Shown: positions 1 through 7,888, numbered from the stretch's first letter. The stretch is 56,757 nucleotides of DNA from Desulfovibrionales bacterium (GCA_030156255.1 JASGMV010000024.1:1-56757); one strand, 5' to 3'. The notes: generated by a model not told the origin, from the letters alone. A program made the numbers and translations.

Positions 1-516
1 AAGGGTCGAGACGTCGATACTCCCGTTGATGATGCCGTCTCCCACGTCGTTCCAGATCAGCGCCTTGCCAGGCTCGGGCGCCGCGCATTCGACGTCCGTG
101 AGGCTTGAGGACAGCGGAACCTTGATGGCGCGGCCGGCCTTGGCGTCGATTTGCTGGCAGAGCATGGTCAGCTTGTCGTCGGCCGCCTCGATCTCCTCCA
201 CGTCGATTTCGTCGGAGTTCTCCCAGTCGGTTTCCTGGGTGAGAGGGACCTCGCGGTAGATGGTCAGGGTTTCACCGACAGACAGGCGCGCGCGCGGGGA
301 GGCGCCGGCCGGGAACGTGACGGTCCCGCCTTCGTCGTCCCCGGCGCCGGCCACGGTGTAGTCCGTGTCCAGCGCGAGAAGCTCGTCTTCTCCGTCGGTG
401 TTGGTGAGCACGCAGACCACGTGCTCGTTTTCCAGAAACTTGAACGTGGTCGGGAACGACGCGGCCGAGCCGTTGCCCGCGTAGATCTCCTTGGCCGTAG
501 TCGATGTGATGGCCAT
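1..516 (-). CDS. Phage tail fibre protein, N-terminal part (runs off the window)
   Basis: The gene starts at an ATG (514-516) preceded by a perfect AGGAGGT ribosome site six bases upstream and stays open to base 1, so only the first 172 residues are visible. The protein begins MAITSTTAKEIYAGNGSAAS and continues with a beta-rich stretch, then TLTIYREVPLTQETDWEN and ADDKLTMLCQQIDAKAGRAI. This pattern (Y.GNG, TDYTV.G, GTVTF, VPLTQ, DKLTM..QQ) is the usual N-terminal tail-attachment segment of podovirus-like tail fibres and tailspikes, which bind the virion at this end and host surface at the far end. It therefore marks a prophage or phage remnant extending left of the window. No other phage gene is visible here, so whether the prophage is intact cannot be judged. 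Confidence 0.8.
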   Translation of the reverse strand, partial: MAITSTTAKEIYAGNGSAASFPTTFKFLENEHVVCVLTNTDGEDELLALDTDYTVAGAGDDEGGTVTFPAGASPRARLSVGETLTIYREVPLTQETDWENSDEIDVEEIEAADDKLTMLCQQIDAKAGRAIKVPLSSSLTDVECAAPEPGKALIWNDVGDGIINGSIDVSTL

Positions 517-565
517 GATGCACCTCCTGCGCTTTGCAGCGCTGTTGTTGAGGCGTAAAATAACC

Positions 566-617
566 GATGATGTTTTGCATCATCTACAGATATAAAGAAA
601 GTGAAGTGATATTTCAC
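566..617. promoter_or_regulatory. Two dyads upstream of the tail-fibre gene
   Basis: Bases 566-584 form a perfect inverted repeat, GATGATG-ttttg-CATCATC. Bases 606-617 form a second, GTGA-tatt-TCAC. They lie in the 229-bp gap between the leftward tail-fibre gene and rightward trmO, so they could be operators for either. No repressor is visible to pair with them; the operator role is inferred from position and symmetry only. Confidence 0.35.
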
Positions 618-745
618 ATAGATCAGGGGCGGGAAGGAGGTCCTCCGCATGCGGCTGGACTCGCGTCGGCGAAGATTTCCTCCGTTTTTGGAGGATTTCT
701 TGACATTCACCTTGCGCGGATTCAAGATTTTGCAGGAGGACGCTT

Positions 746-1243
746 ATGGATACGATTCTGTTTCGCCCTATCGGAGTGATTCACTCGCCCTTCGCCGAAA
801 GGGAGGGGATGCCCATCCAACCGTCCGGCGCGAAAGGCACGGTCGGGAAGATTTGCCTGGAGCCCGACCTTGCCGAGGGCTTGCAGGACCTGGATGGATT
901 TTCCCACATCATCCTGCTGTATCAGTTCCACGCCTCATGCGGGTACAACCTGCAGGTCAAGCCGTTCATGGATACGGTCGCGCGCGGCCTGTTCGCCACG
1001 CGGGCGCCGCGGCGGCCGAATCCCATCGGCCTTTCCGTGGTCCGGCTTACGGCCGTTGAAGGCGACGTCCTGCACATTTTGGATGTGGACGTGTTGGACC
1101 AGACCCCGTTGCTGGACATCAAGCCCTATGTCCCGAGATTTGACGCCCCGAGCGACGGCGTGCGCTGCGGCTGGCTCGAAGAAAACGCCGAGAAGTCCGA
1201 GCACATCCGTTCCGATGACCGTTTCGTCAAAGAGGATATCTAG
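746..1243 (+). CDS. trmO: tRNA (N6-threonylcarbamoyladenosine(37)-N6)-methyltransferase TrmO (TsaA/YaeB family)
   Basis: 165 residues, the single-domain length of the family. TrmO adds an N6-methyl group to t6A37 of threonine tRNA using S-adenosylmethionine and acts in the cytosol. The family signatures are clear: IGVIHSPFAE at the N terminus, then RAPRRPNPIGLSVVRL in the middle and LLDIKPYVPRFD near residue 135. An AGGAGG ribosome site lies seven bases before the ATG. The gene is divergent from the phage tail-fibre gene and is followed immediately by the first copy of a 33-bp direct repeat. Some relatives are annotated only as SAM-dependent methyltransferase or VirR-like, but the motif set is specific. 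Confidence 0.9.
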   Translation: MDTILFRPIGVIHSPFAEREGMPIQPSGAKGTVGKICLEPDLAEGLQDLDGFSHIILLYQFHASCGYNLQVKPFMDTVARGLFATRAPRRPNPIGLSVVRLTAVEGDVLHILDVDVLDQTPLLDIKPYVPRFDAPSDGVRCGWLEENAEKSEHIRSDDRFVKEDI

Positions 1244-1244
1244 T

Positions 1245-1277
1245 GTCGCGCCCGGCAATTTCATATACCAAGAATCG
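1245..1277. repeat. 33-bp direct repeat, copy 1
   Basis: Identical over 33 bases to 1687-1719. It begins GTCGCGCCCGGCAATTTCAT and ends at AAGAATCG. This copy starts one base after the trmO stop codon. Flanks beyond the 33 bases show only patchy similarity. No third copy was noticed elsewhere in the window. Confidence 0.9.
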
Positions 1278-1329
1278 ACACGACACGCCGGCGGCCCGAA
1301 GGGACGACGCGCCGCGATAAGCGGCGTAA

Positions 1330-1361
1330 GCTCTGCTGAAAACCGCGTTTTTCAGCAGAGC
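1330..1361. repeat. 13-bp perfect inverted repeat (hairpin)
   Basis: The arm GCTCTGCTGAAAA (1330-1342) is mirrored exactly at 1349-1361 with a six-base loop. A second, shorter inverted repeat (GCGAAAT ... ATTTCGC) follows directly at about 1370-1395. No long T-run follows, so a standard intrinsic terminator is less likely than a structured repeat. Confidence 0.75.
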
Positions 1362-1405
1362 GATCTTGAGCGAAATGCATGCATATGAATTTCGCGGACA
1401 GCACA

Positions 1406-1420
1406 CTAGATTAAATCTAG
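1406..1420. repeat. 15-bp perfect palindrome
   Basis: CTAGATT-A-AATCTAG, a perfect palindrome around a single central A, inside the A+T-rich part of the island. It could be a protein-binding site; no adjacent gene supports a specific assignment. Confidence 0.6.
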
Positions 1421-1467
1421 AAATTTTAGATTGGCTTGTCTCTGCGTTGAAACAGCGCCCGCGTGTG

Positions 1468-1499
1468 TCGATATATGGAATATTATTCCGATATATCGA
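1468..1499. repeat. 32-bp near-perfect palindrome
   Basis: TCGATATATGGAAT, a short ATT loop, then the mirror arm with one extra base (G1490). Such a long A+T-rich palindrome can extrude as a hairpin or cruciform. Its role is unknown; it sits in the same gene-free island as the 33-bp direct repeats. Confidence 0.7.
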
Positions 1500-1686
1500 G
1501 ACAGCCGCATATTCCTGTCCATGAAAAGAGGGCAAGCGCCGTCCGCAGGACCAAAATCTGTGCGCGTCCGGGGGCGATAAGGCCGCCGGACAGGTCGAAC
1601 CGCCGATGGAGGAGCCTTTTTTCGACCCGTCAGCCCTCGACGACTCCATGGATAATGGATTTCACGGCGTTCGGATCAGGCCCTGG

Positions 1687-1719
1687 GTCGCGCCCGGCAA
1701 TTTCATATACCAAGAATCG
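1687..1719. repeat. 33-bp direct repeat, copy 2
   Basis: Identical to 1245-1277, start-to-start distance 442 bases, same orientation. The following bases are again GC-rich but only loosely similar to those after copy 1. Confidence 0.9.
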
Positions 1720-2060
1720 CCGCGCCGTAACGAGGGCGGCGTCCCCCGGAAACTGCATCGGCCGTTGGCGCCTTCCGAGGCGCGGAGGACCATGTCTATG
1801 ATTTTTAGCCGACGCGCCGATGGAATATGATAAAACGAGTAGCCTCGGGTCGCCGCCGCCAACTTGCGTCGAGGCCTCCTTGGCGCTTGTCCTTAGACAA
1901 ACACAGGATGGATGAAACCCCGGCGAGGGCGCCATTTTGGGTTCGGTCTGCTTGTCGTGCGCGCGGATTGCTTGCGCAAGGCCCCGTTGTGTGTTTCGTC
2001 GGGGGTAACGTGTTGGTTTGCTTGAAAGGCCGTCCGTGGTCGAATCTCCGGGAGGGGCGT

Positions 2061-2687
2061 ATGCGGTTTGTCGATTTTTTTTCCCGCCAGGCGCGAAAGC
2101 CGCGCGGACTGTTCGGCCGTTTTTTTATGTCCAAGGTTTTCGACAAGGGAAACGCCGAACTGAACGCCTTGACGCTCGCCACGCTGCCCCTTCGGGACAA
2201 CGCCCGCGTCCTGGAGATCGGCTCCGGGACGGGGGCGCTGATTGAACAACTGGCCGGCCGCCCGGCAGTCGGCCTTGTCGAGGGCGTTGATTTCTCAAAG
2301 CCCATGACGGCTATTGCCCGCAAGAGGAACAGGGAGGCGATCAAGATGGGGAGGGTGCGCATTCATCTTGGCGATTTCGACGCCACTCCCTTTGAGCCCG
2401 ACGCATTCGACGCCATCGCGTCGGTGAACACCGTCTATTTTTGGAGCAAGCCGGCGGAAACCATGGCCAGAATATACGAGCTGCTGCGCCCTGGCGGCGC
2501 GGCGATCATAGGGTTTCATGAAAAAAGCGACATGGAGCGGATGCCGTTGGACCGCGATATCTTCCGGTATTACTCCGTAGAGGACATGGCGGCGTTGTTC
2601 GCGGACAGTGCGAATTTTCGGAACATCCGGACGGCCTCCGAAGAAGGAACAGGGAAAACTTGCTATTGCGCCCTGGGCTTTAAATAG
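2061..2687 (+). CDS. Class I SAM-dependent methyltransferase (substrate unknown)
   Basis: 208 residues from the ATG at 2061, which follows a GGGAGGGG ribosome site by a few bases; the frame stays open further upstream but without such a site. Motif I, VLEIGSGTGALIE (about residues 51-63), binds S-adenosylmethionine. GVDFSKPM follows as the acidic motif II region, and YELLRPGGAAIIGFHE is the typical post-motif strand. The fold resembles UbiE/MenG-like small-molecule methyltransferases, and the substrate cannot be read from the sequence. The gene stands alone between the repeat island and a convergent small exported protein. Confidence 0.75.
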   Translation: MRFVDFFSRQARKPRGLFGRFFMSKVFDKGNAELNALTLATLPLRDNARVLEIGSGTGALIEQLAGRPAVGLVEGVDFSKPMTAIARKRNREAIKMGRVRIHLGDFDATPFEPDAFDAIASVNTVYFWSKPAETMARIYELLRPGGAAIIGFHEKSDMERMPLDRDIFRYYSVEDMAALFADSANFRNIRTASEEGTGKTCYCALGFK

Positions 2688-2729
2688 GGGCGGCGGCCGA
2701 CGCTGTTGGAGCCGGCGCTTGCTTCGTCG

Positions 2730-3044
2730 CTAAGGATGAAGCTCTCTCAGGCAGGCGGCGTATTTTTTCTCCACTCCCTTCGGGCAGTCCCCCGCGCCGT
2801 TGTTCAGACAACCCACGATCATTTTTTGGCAAGAGTCGTAGCCGCGCTCAAGGGGTTGTTCGTCGCCGCTTTGGTCCAGCACGCACTCCCAGGCCGCGCC
2901 GTCGGCCTCGCTGAGGCAGAGGACGCGGTCTTTGCTGCAGGATTCGAGCGTCTTGGCGACGTCGTTCAGGCAGGCGCTCACGTCGGCCAGGGCGGGACTC
3001 TGCAAGAGCAGGAAAAGCAGGGCGCAAAGCGTCGGCAGTTTCAT
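2730..3044 (-). CDS. Small exported cysteine-rich protein, unknown function
   Basis: 104 residues. Starting at the ATG at 3042-3044 gives MKLPTLCALLFLLLQSPALA, a clean Sec signal peptide, with AGGAGG seven bases upstream; an in-frame TTG five codons earlier is less likely. After cleavage the mature chain of about 84 residues has eight cysteines (for example SAC, ESC, VLC, WEC, DSC, VGC, GDC, AAC), an even number consistent with four disulfides in the periplasm. I do not recognise the family. It precedes no obvious partner, but another small exported protein lies just upstream on the same strand. Confidence 0.7.
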   Translation of the reverse strand: MKLPTLCALLFLLLQSPALADVSACLNDVAKTLESCSKDRVLCLSEADGAAWECVLDQSGDEQPLERGYDSCQKMIVGCLNNGAGDCPKGVEKKYAACLRELHP

Positions 3045-3132
3045 GCGGCCTCCTGTCAATCCCTTGTATGCCGCTGCCGGAAAAAGGCAAGCTCCGGGAG
3101 TGTTCGCCGAAACGCAGCCTTGCGCCCTGAGG

Positions 3133-3471
3133 CTATTTCGCGAGCTTGGGTTGAAGCCGGATGTTGAGCCGCAGGCTGGAGTCGGGCGCCACCCAGAGCC
3201 ATTGGCCGTACAGGTGATCGTCGCCCGTCACGCTTACGAACTCCCACCCGGGGGCCACGGCCGCGAACAGGAAGGTTCCGGCCGCATCGGTGACGGCCTT
3301 GGCCTCGCAGTCGCCGCCGGGCTGCTTTTGCAGACAAACCGTCCGGCCGGGCGCCAGGGATCCGTTTTGGCTCGTGACCGTGCCGGCCAACTCGCCTCGG
3401 GCCGCAGCCAAAGCCGGGGCGGCGGTGAACGTCAAAAAAGCAACCAAAAGCAATGTCGCCGCGTTGCGCAT
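3133..3471 (-). CDS. Exported carboxypeptidase-regulatory-like (CNA-B type) small protein
   Basis: 112 residues with a signal peptide ending near APALAAARG. The remainder reads GELAGTVTSQNGSLAPGRTV, then AVTDAAGTFLFAAVAPGWEF. That is the pattern of a carboxypeptidase regulatory-like beta-sandwich, a small accessory domain seen in exported and surface proteins. There is no catalytic domain, so this is a stand-alone sandwich protein of unknown role. It is transcribed in the same direction as, and 88 bases ahead of, the small cysteine-rich protein. A GA-rich ribosome site (GAGGGAG) lies about ten bases before the ATG. Confidence 0.6.
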   Translation of the reverse strand: MRNAATLLLVAFLTFTAAPALAAARGELAGTVTSQNGSLAPGRTVCLQKQPGGDCEAKAVTDAAGTFLFAAVAPGWEFVSVTGDDHLYGQWLWVAPDSSLRLNIRLQPKLAK

Positions 3472-4149
3472 GTCAACTCTCCCTCGTTAAAATCCTGGAG
3501 CGGCGTGTGGCGTCGCGCCAGTGAACAGCCAGCAAGCGGAAATGAAGACCAGGGAATTTCAGGCTACACATCTCGTTACAGTGCGGCAATAATTGAGACA
3601 AAATGGTAACAAACAAATCATGATAACGCTCGTTTGGAGGAAAGTTGCACCGTCGATAGGTAAAGAAGCGTTGTTAACTATCTGATAAGATAAAAAATTA
3701 TTTTTTTAAAAGGCGTTAGAGCAAGTCCAGTCGAACGAGGTGGACGCTTGACGCGCGCCGGCGTGGGCGCCTGCCGTTGCTCAAACGCGCCACCGCTCCG
3801 TCGCCGAGAAAAAATCGAATTGGCCGAGGCGTGCGGGACTTGGTCTTTCCTTGCGTCTCTGGCTGCATTGACCGCCGGGGATGGGCCTTGTTGAGGAAGA
3901 AGTCGAAAGGGGGCAGCCGGTGCGGCGTCGGATGGTCGCCCCGGAAACGTTGTTTTTGCACGTTTCAGGAGGGCGTTAGGCGAGTTGGAAGGGACACGGA
4001 GTTTGGCGGGCGAGGGACTTTGTCGGCCTCGGCCGGAAAAAGACGGTGGGGCGAGGCGGCGTCCGAAAGGACGCGAGGGGTCGTGTTTGCACTTCTTGTT
4101 TGTTGCGCGCTGCAGCCCCGATGGGCAACGCATGCGGGATAGGCCGGAA
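3472..4149. other. 678-bp gap without a supported gene
   Basis: Bases 3580-3720 are A+T-rich (promoter-like composition, with a short TATCT-gata-AGATA dyad near 3680). The rest is GC-rich with several overlapping open frames on both strands, none having a ribosome site or recognisable protein. I see nothing else in it. Confidence 0.5.
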
Positions 4150-4587
4150 TCAGTAATCGTAGACGTCGAAGATGAACTCGTCGATGTAGTCTTCCCGTTG
4201 CTCGACTTGATCCAGATACTCGGAATGGATGAACTCGTCGCGCATGCCGTTTTTGTTCATCGGCGTGATCGGGAAAGTGACGATGTCGTAGGCACCGGAC
4301 ACGGCGCGCGCCATGCCGTAGAAGCAGCCGACGAACATCCCTCCGACGTATCCCGAAAGCTGCTCCATGGTGGAGTCGCCTTCAATGGCCTGCCCCGCCA
4401 TCTGGTTGGGAAGCTCCAGGGGCGAACTGACGATGTTGGTCAGTCCCCGGGACAGTTTGCGGGCCGCCTTGTCGCCGTAAGATCCCCCCTTCTCCACGTA
4501 GTTGGGCTGCTGCTGCTTGACGGAGCACGCCGAGGCGGCGAACACAGCCAATGCGAGGAAAAGCAAGGCGAATCGGTGGGTCTTCAT
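4150..4587 (-). CDS. Lipoprotein, exosortase-system-associated TIGR04073-like family
   Basis: 145 residues. The N terminus MKTHRFALLFLALAVFAASAC is a lipoprotein signal with lipobox ASAC, so the mature protein should be anchored by a diacylglyceryl cysteine. The body contains AARKLSRGLTNIVSSPLELP and later YDIVTFPITP, the pattern of small proteins often labelled as exosortase-associated family TIGR04073, although many carriers have no exosortase. The function is unknown. An AAGGAG ribosome site precedes the ATG. No exosortase gene is visible in the window. Confidence 0.6.
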   Translation of the reverse strand: MKTHRFALLFLALAVFAASACSVKQQQPNYVEKGGSYGDKAARKLSRGLTNIVSSPLELPNQMAGQAIEGDSTMEQLSGYVGGMFVGCFYGMARAVSGAYDIVTFPITPMNKNGMRDEFIHSEYLDQVEQREDYIDEFIFDVYDY

Positions 4588-4771
4588 GGAAGCTCCTTCT
4601 CATGGGACCTTATTCCGCCGCAGCGCCCGTGTCAAGCGAGCTCGGGCGCTGCGGTTGCGCCGCGATATTCCTGGGAAGGCCGCGAGCGGACGAGGCTGCA
4701 AACGCCCGTGTCCGCCCATGGCCGTCCTTTTTATTCGCGGTTCGGTTTTCGTTCGCCCTGCTCCTTGGGCC

Positions 4772-5404
4772 CTAAGAGCAGAATGCGGCGCCCAGCTCTT
4801 CCGCCTGGGCCATGGCCGCATCCAGGCGCGCCTCTCTGGTGATCTGGTCGGCGAGGGTCATTTCCACAAAGATGCTGGCGTCCACGGTCAGTCCCATGAA
4901 GCCGAGAATGAAGTCCAGGTATGGGGACTGGTGGTTGAAGGCGGCCGCGGGAGTATTTTCGGGATAGGAGCCGCCGCGTGCGTAAATGGTCGCGGCCTTG
5001 CCCTGTATCAGTCCCTGATACGCTCCGCCTGGCAGGGACTCGAAAGTGTAGGTGGGCTGGCAGATCAGGTCGATGTAGTGTTTGAGGCGGTAGGGGATGG
5101 AGAAATTCCACATGGGCGCGGCGACGACGTAAAAGTCGTAGGCGGCGAACTCTTCAATGAGCCGCTCCACAGCGCTCCAGGCGCGCAATTCCCGGGGCGT
5201 ATGAACCCGGGAGTGCATGATGTTGTACTTGGCTTGCAGGGCGTAGCCGTCGAAGGGCGGCAGATCCATTTCAAAAACGTTTTTCTCCACCACCTCAAGC
5301 TCCGGACGCGCTTTCCGGCAGGCCTCGGCAAAGGCCTTGGCCACGGCTGTGGACCGGGAACGCTTCTCCCGGGGGGAGGATGTGAGAAGCAGAAGTTTGC
5401 TCAT
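4772..5404 (-). CDS. azoR: FMN-dependent NADH-azoreductase (flavodoxin-fold quinone reductase)
   Basis: 210 residues starting at the ATG at 5402-5404 with AAGGAGA just upstream; an open frame continues further upstream without a ribosome site. AzoR-type enzymes are cytosolic FMN proteins that reduce quinones and azo compounds by two-electron transfer from NADH. The evidence is the flavodoxin-like start (MSKLLLLTSSPREKRSRS), the FMN-contacting APMWNFSIPYRLKHYIDL (compare PMYNFGIP in E. coli AzoR) and ATIYARGGSY at the second flavin loop. The gene is monocistronic. The physiological substrate in an anaerobe is probably quinone-like, which is an inference. Confidence 0.85.
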   Translation of the reverse strand: MSKLLLLTSSPREKRSRSTAVAKAFAEACRKARPELEVVEKNVFEMDLPPFDGYALQAKYNIMHSRVHTPRELRAWSAVERLIEEFAAYDFYVVAAPMWNFSIPYRLKHYIDLICQPTYTFESLPGGAYQGLIQGKAATIYARGGSYPENTPAAAFNHQSPYLDFILGFMGLTVDASIFVEMTLADQITREARLDAAMAQAEELGAAFCS

Positions 5405-5863
5405 AGGCGATCTCCTTGGTTGCGATGGACGTTGGCCCGCGGCCGTGCTGCGAACGCGAGTGAACCTTACGAAAAAAAAGAGGCGGGTCAAGCAGCGTGT
5501 GCGCCCCGCGACGCGTTCTCTGCGTTCCTATAGCAAGAACCAGTGCGACGCTACGACGAACAGAAGGGGCGTAGAGGTCCGCGCTTTGCTTCGTGCGTCT
5601 TGCTGTACTTCTGGAAGCTTTGAAATTTGCGCTGCTGCGGCCCCGCCCGCGAAAAATATGCTCTGGGCGGGCTCTGGGCGCGGCGTTGAACGCGCAATGC
5701 GTCCGCCACGTCCGGGGGCGGGCCGGCGCGAAGTCCGAAGGAGCAGGGACGTTGTTTCGGAGGTTGGCCTGCGTCGTTGACAGAAGTGAAGTGAACTCGC
5801 TATGATAAAAAGAATTATAATCGGTATCGAGGTGGGTCGGTTCATGCAGACATTGAGGCGTCC
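5405..5863. other. 459-bp divergent intergenic region
   Basis: It separates leftward azoR from the rightward metallo-hydrolase. It holds a strong sigma-70 promoter facing right (5777-5806) and otherwise no supported gene or repeat. Confidence 0.6.
5777..5806 (+). promoter_or_regulatory. Sigma-70 promoter of the MBL-fold gene
   Basis: TTGACA at 5777-5782 (consensus -35) and TATGAT at 5801-5806 (five of six -10 bases) are separated by 18 bases. The start of transcription would fall near 5813, about 50 bases before the ATG at 5864. Confidence 0.65.
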
Positions 5864-6706
5864 ATGATCATTCGCTGTTGGGGAGCCCGTGGGTCCATTC
5901 CGGTATCTGGTCGTAAATATTTGAGATATGGCGGCGATACCACATGCCTGGAAATCCGGAGCCAGGACGGCGACATCCTGATCGTGGACGCCGGCACAGG
6001 CATCCGACGTCTGGGCAACCGCATGATGGCCGAAGGCGGCGACCGGTTCACGCTTTTTTTCACACATTCGCACTGGGACCATATGATCGGCTTCCCGTTC
6101 TTCAAGCCGATCTACAACGAGCAGGCCTCCTTTGTCCTGTACGGCTGCCCCATGAACCAGGGGAACATGCTGGAGCTGCTCGCAGCCATCATGAAACCGC
6201 CGCATTTTCCGGTGCCGTTTCACGACATCAAGGCCGGCATCGATTATCGCGGGCAGTGCGACCGGCCCTCCATGGTGGGCTCCATCGAGGTTGCGTCCAT
6301 ACCCATCAGCCACCCGAATCTGGGCCTGGGCTATAAATTCAAAGAGAACGGGCGCGCGTTGGTGTTCCTCACGGACAATGAATTGCTCCACCTCCACCGA
6401 GGGGGAAAGCGATTCGAAGACTACGTGGAGTTTTGCCGCGGGGCCGACCTGCTCATCCACGACGCCGAGTACACGGAAGAAGATTACGCCACGACCAAGG
6501 GGTGGGGCCACTCCCGGTACACGGACGCGTTGCGGCTGGCCCTCGAAGCCGGCGTCAAGAGCTTCGGATTGTTCCATCACAACCAGGACCGCTCGGACGA
6601 GGCGCTGGACGCGATGGTGGAGGACTGCCGCCGCCGCGCCCGGGCCGAAGGTTCGTCCCTGGAGTGCTTCGCGCTGGGCCAGACCACGGAATTGGTCTTG
6701 GATTGA
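5864..6706 (+). CDS. MBL-fold metallo-hydrolase (COG1235-like)
   Basis: 280 residues. The start MIIRCWGARGSIPVSG, followed by LRYGGDTTCLEI, is the hallmark of a subfamily of metallo-beta-lactamase-fold hydrolases related to PhnP and cyclic-phosphodiesterase-like enzymes. The dinuclear metal motif is THSHWDH (residues 69-75). Further ligands are the His in ISHPNLGLGY and the Asp in HDAEY, with a late GLFHHNQDRSD. The chain is cytosolic, with no signal peptide. It has a strong promoter of its own and seems to be transcribed alone. The substrate is not deducible; members in this lineage often lie near signalling genes, and here a CheY-like gene follows 750 bases downstream. Confidence 0.75.
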   Translation: MIIRCWGARGSIPVSGRKYLRYGGDTTCLEIRSQDGDILIVDAGTGIRRLGNRMMAEGGDRFTLFFTHSHWDHMIGFPFFKPIYNEQASFVLYGCPMNQGNMLELLAAIMKPPHFPVPFHDIKAGIDYRGQCDRPSMVGSIEVASIPISHPNLGLGYKFKENGRALVFLTDNELLHLHRGGKRFEDYVEFCRGADLLIHDAEYTEEDYATTKGWGHSRYTDALRLALEAGVKSFGLFHHNQDRSDEALDAMVEDCRRRARAEGSSLECFALGQTTELVLD

Positions 6707-7462
6707 TGCGGCGGTCCTTCCGGTTTCGCCGCCCCCCGCCTCTCTTGAGCTCTTTTTGATCCAGACACTGTTGGCTCTGGCCCCTCGCGCGACCGTCCTC
6801 GAACCGCTGGCGCGGCGTCTGAGCAGGTAGCTCGTCAGTGTCGCACCTTCGATCCGCCAAAAGCTATTGAGCTGCAAACCCGATGATCGCCTTCCACCCC
6901 CGAAGCATGCGGATGCGAGAAGCTTACAACGCCTTGCACCGATCATGTGCCGTCACAATCGGTTTATCTATTAAAATTCCAAGATTTTTTCCCCATGCGT
7001 CTTGATCTCGCCGCCGGATAAAGCGGCGGTTATTATTGCTCAATCCGCTATAGTTCAGGGCTCGGAACGCCGTGTGAAAAATTTGTTCAATGGCCGGAAA
7101 GACGTCTTTTTTCGGCATCGTTATAACGGACTGGGCGACTGCATTGTGCTGGCGCAGCCCGTCGTGAACTTGGAGAACGAGACCATCAAGGCGGCGATCA
7201 CGATGTTGAAGCTCCATGACTCCCGGGTACGGCAAAAAATCGTCGGCGCCGCGCCGCGGGCGTCCGCCGCTTGAAATTTTTCTTTCGGCTATGGATTCGC
7301 CCATCGGATGTTTTTCTCTTCTATCTAATTATTTATATGTGTTGCTCCTATTCAGGCGCTTGCTTGCCATTCAGAGGTAAATGTGAGATTGAATTTGCCG
7401 AACATTTCGCTTGAATTTTATACGGCGCGGGGCTTTTCCCCTGACCGCGCCAGGAGCGGCGC
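6707..7462. other. 756-bp gap without a supported gene
   Basis: Open frames exist on both strands between about 6920 and 7300 (up to 126 residues), but none has a ribosome site or a recognised domain. A small hairpin CCGCCG-gataaag-CGGCGG followed by TTATTATT lies at 7011-7029. Bases 7300-7420 are A+T-rich and probably hold the promoter of the downstream receiver gene. It may be decayed coding DNA; I cannot identify what. Confidence 0.45.
7424..7451 (+). promoter_or_regulatory. Leader hairpin abutting the ribosome site of the CheY-like gene
   Basis: GGCGCGG (7424-7430) pairs perfectly with CCGCGCC (7445-7451), with an inner GGGG/CCCC pairing possible. The AGGAG ribosome site begins one base after the stem and the ATG follows at 7463. 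A stem in this position could modulate translation or protect the mRNA end; this is an inference from position. Confidence 0.4.
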
Positions 7463-7888
7463 ATGAGAGTTTTGATCGTGGATGACGATTATTATTCCCG
7501 GAGCATGCTGCACGAAATGCTGCATCCATACGCCTACTGCGACATGGCGGTGAACGGCGAGGAAGCCGTTTTCGCCTTCAAAAGAGCGAGGCAGGAAGGC
7601 CGTAATTACGATCTTGTGTGCATGGATTTGGTCATGCCCGACGTGGACGGCCAGCAGGCCTTGAAAGAGATCAGGGCGCTGGAGCGCGAAATGGGCGTGC
7701 ACCCGGGAGAAGAAACAAAAGTCATTGTCACCACCATGCTCGACGACGACCGGGAGACCCACGACGCCTTTTTTCTGGGCGGCGCGGCGTTGTACCTGGT
7801 CAAGCCCATTGACGAGCAAAAGCTTTTGGGCGGGTTGGTGAGCTTGGGGCTCCTTGCGGCCGACGCCGTCGAGAAGAGCCGCGTCTGA
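7463..7888 (+). CDS. Stand-alone CheY-like response regulator receiver
   Basis: 141 residues, a single receiver domain without output domain. It begins MRVLIVDDDYYSRSM (acidic pocket Asp7-Asp9), the phosphoacceptor is Asp55 in VCMDLVMPDVDGQ, and the switch lysine lies in YLVKPID. Such lone receivers pass phosphate on or act by protein contact, as in chemotaxis. It has its own A+T-rich upstream region and a strong AGGAG site. It is similar in style to the receiver at 24049-24447 (shared phrase LE.EMGV), suggesting a small paralogous set. Its cognate kinase cannot be named; the large hybrid kinase at 13195-17061 is one candidate. Confidence 0.85.
   Translation: MRVLIVDDDYYSRSMLHEMLHPYAYCDMAVNGEEAVFAFKRARQEGRNYDLVCMDLVMPDVDGQQALKEIRALEREMGVHPGEETKVIVTTMLDDDRETHDAFFLGGAALYLVKPIDEQKLLGGLVSLGLLAADAVEKSRV

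Larger units (their letters stand above)
1244..2060. other. Gene-free, palindrome-rich island
   Basis: No open frame here has a ribosome site or a recognisable product. The interval contains two copies of a 33-bp direct repeat (1245-1277 and 1687-1719), a 13-bp perfect hairpin (1330-1361), a 15-bp palindrome (1406-1420) and a 32-bp near-perfect palindrome (1468-1499). The section 1380-1500 is much richer in A+T than its surroundings. Together with the phage gene at the window edge this resembles decayed mobile-element DNA. Confidence 0.6.

Noticed and set aside
700-728. TTGACA ahead of trmO as a -35 box
   Set aside because: The matching -10 would place the transcription start inside the ribosome site of trmO, so it cannot drive the gene from there.
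5528-6946. A 472-codon minus-strand open frame
   Set aside because: Antisense to the metallo-hydrolase, which has intact metal motifs and its own promoter.
6924-7304. A minus-strand 126-codon frame and a plus-strand 90-codon frame in the gap
   Set aside because: Neither has a ribosome site, recognisable domain or convincing start; one would start at TTG. Possibly decayed coding DNA but not supportable.
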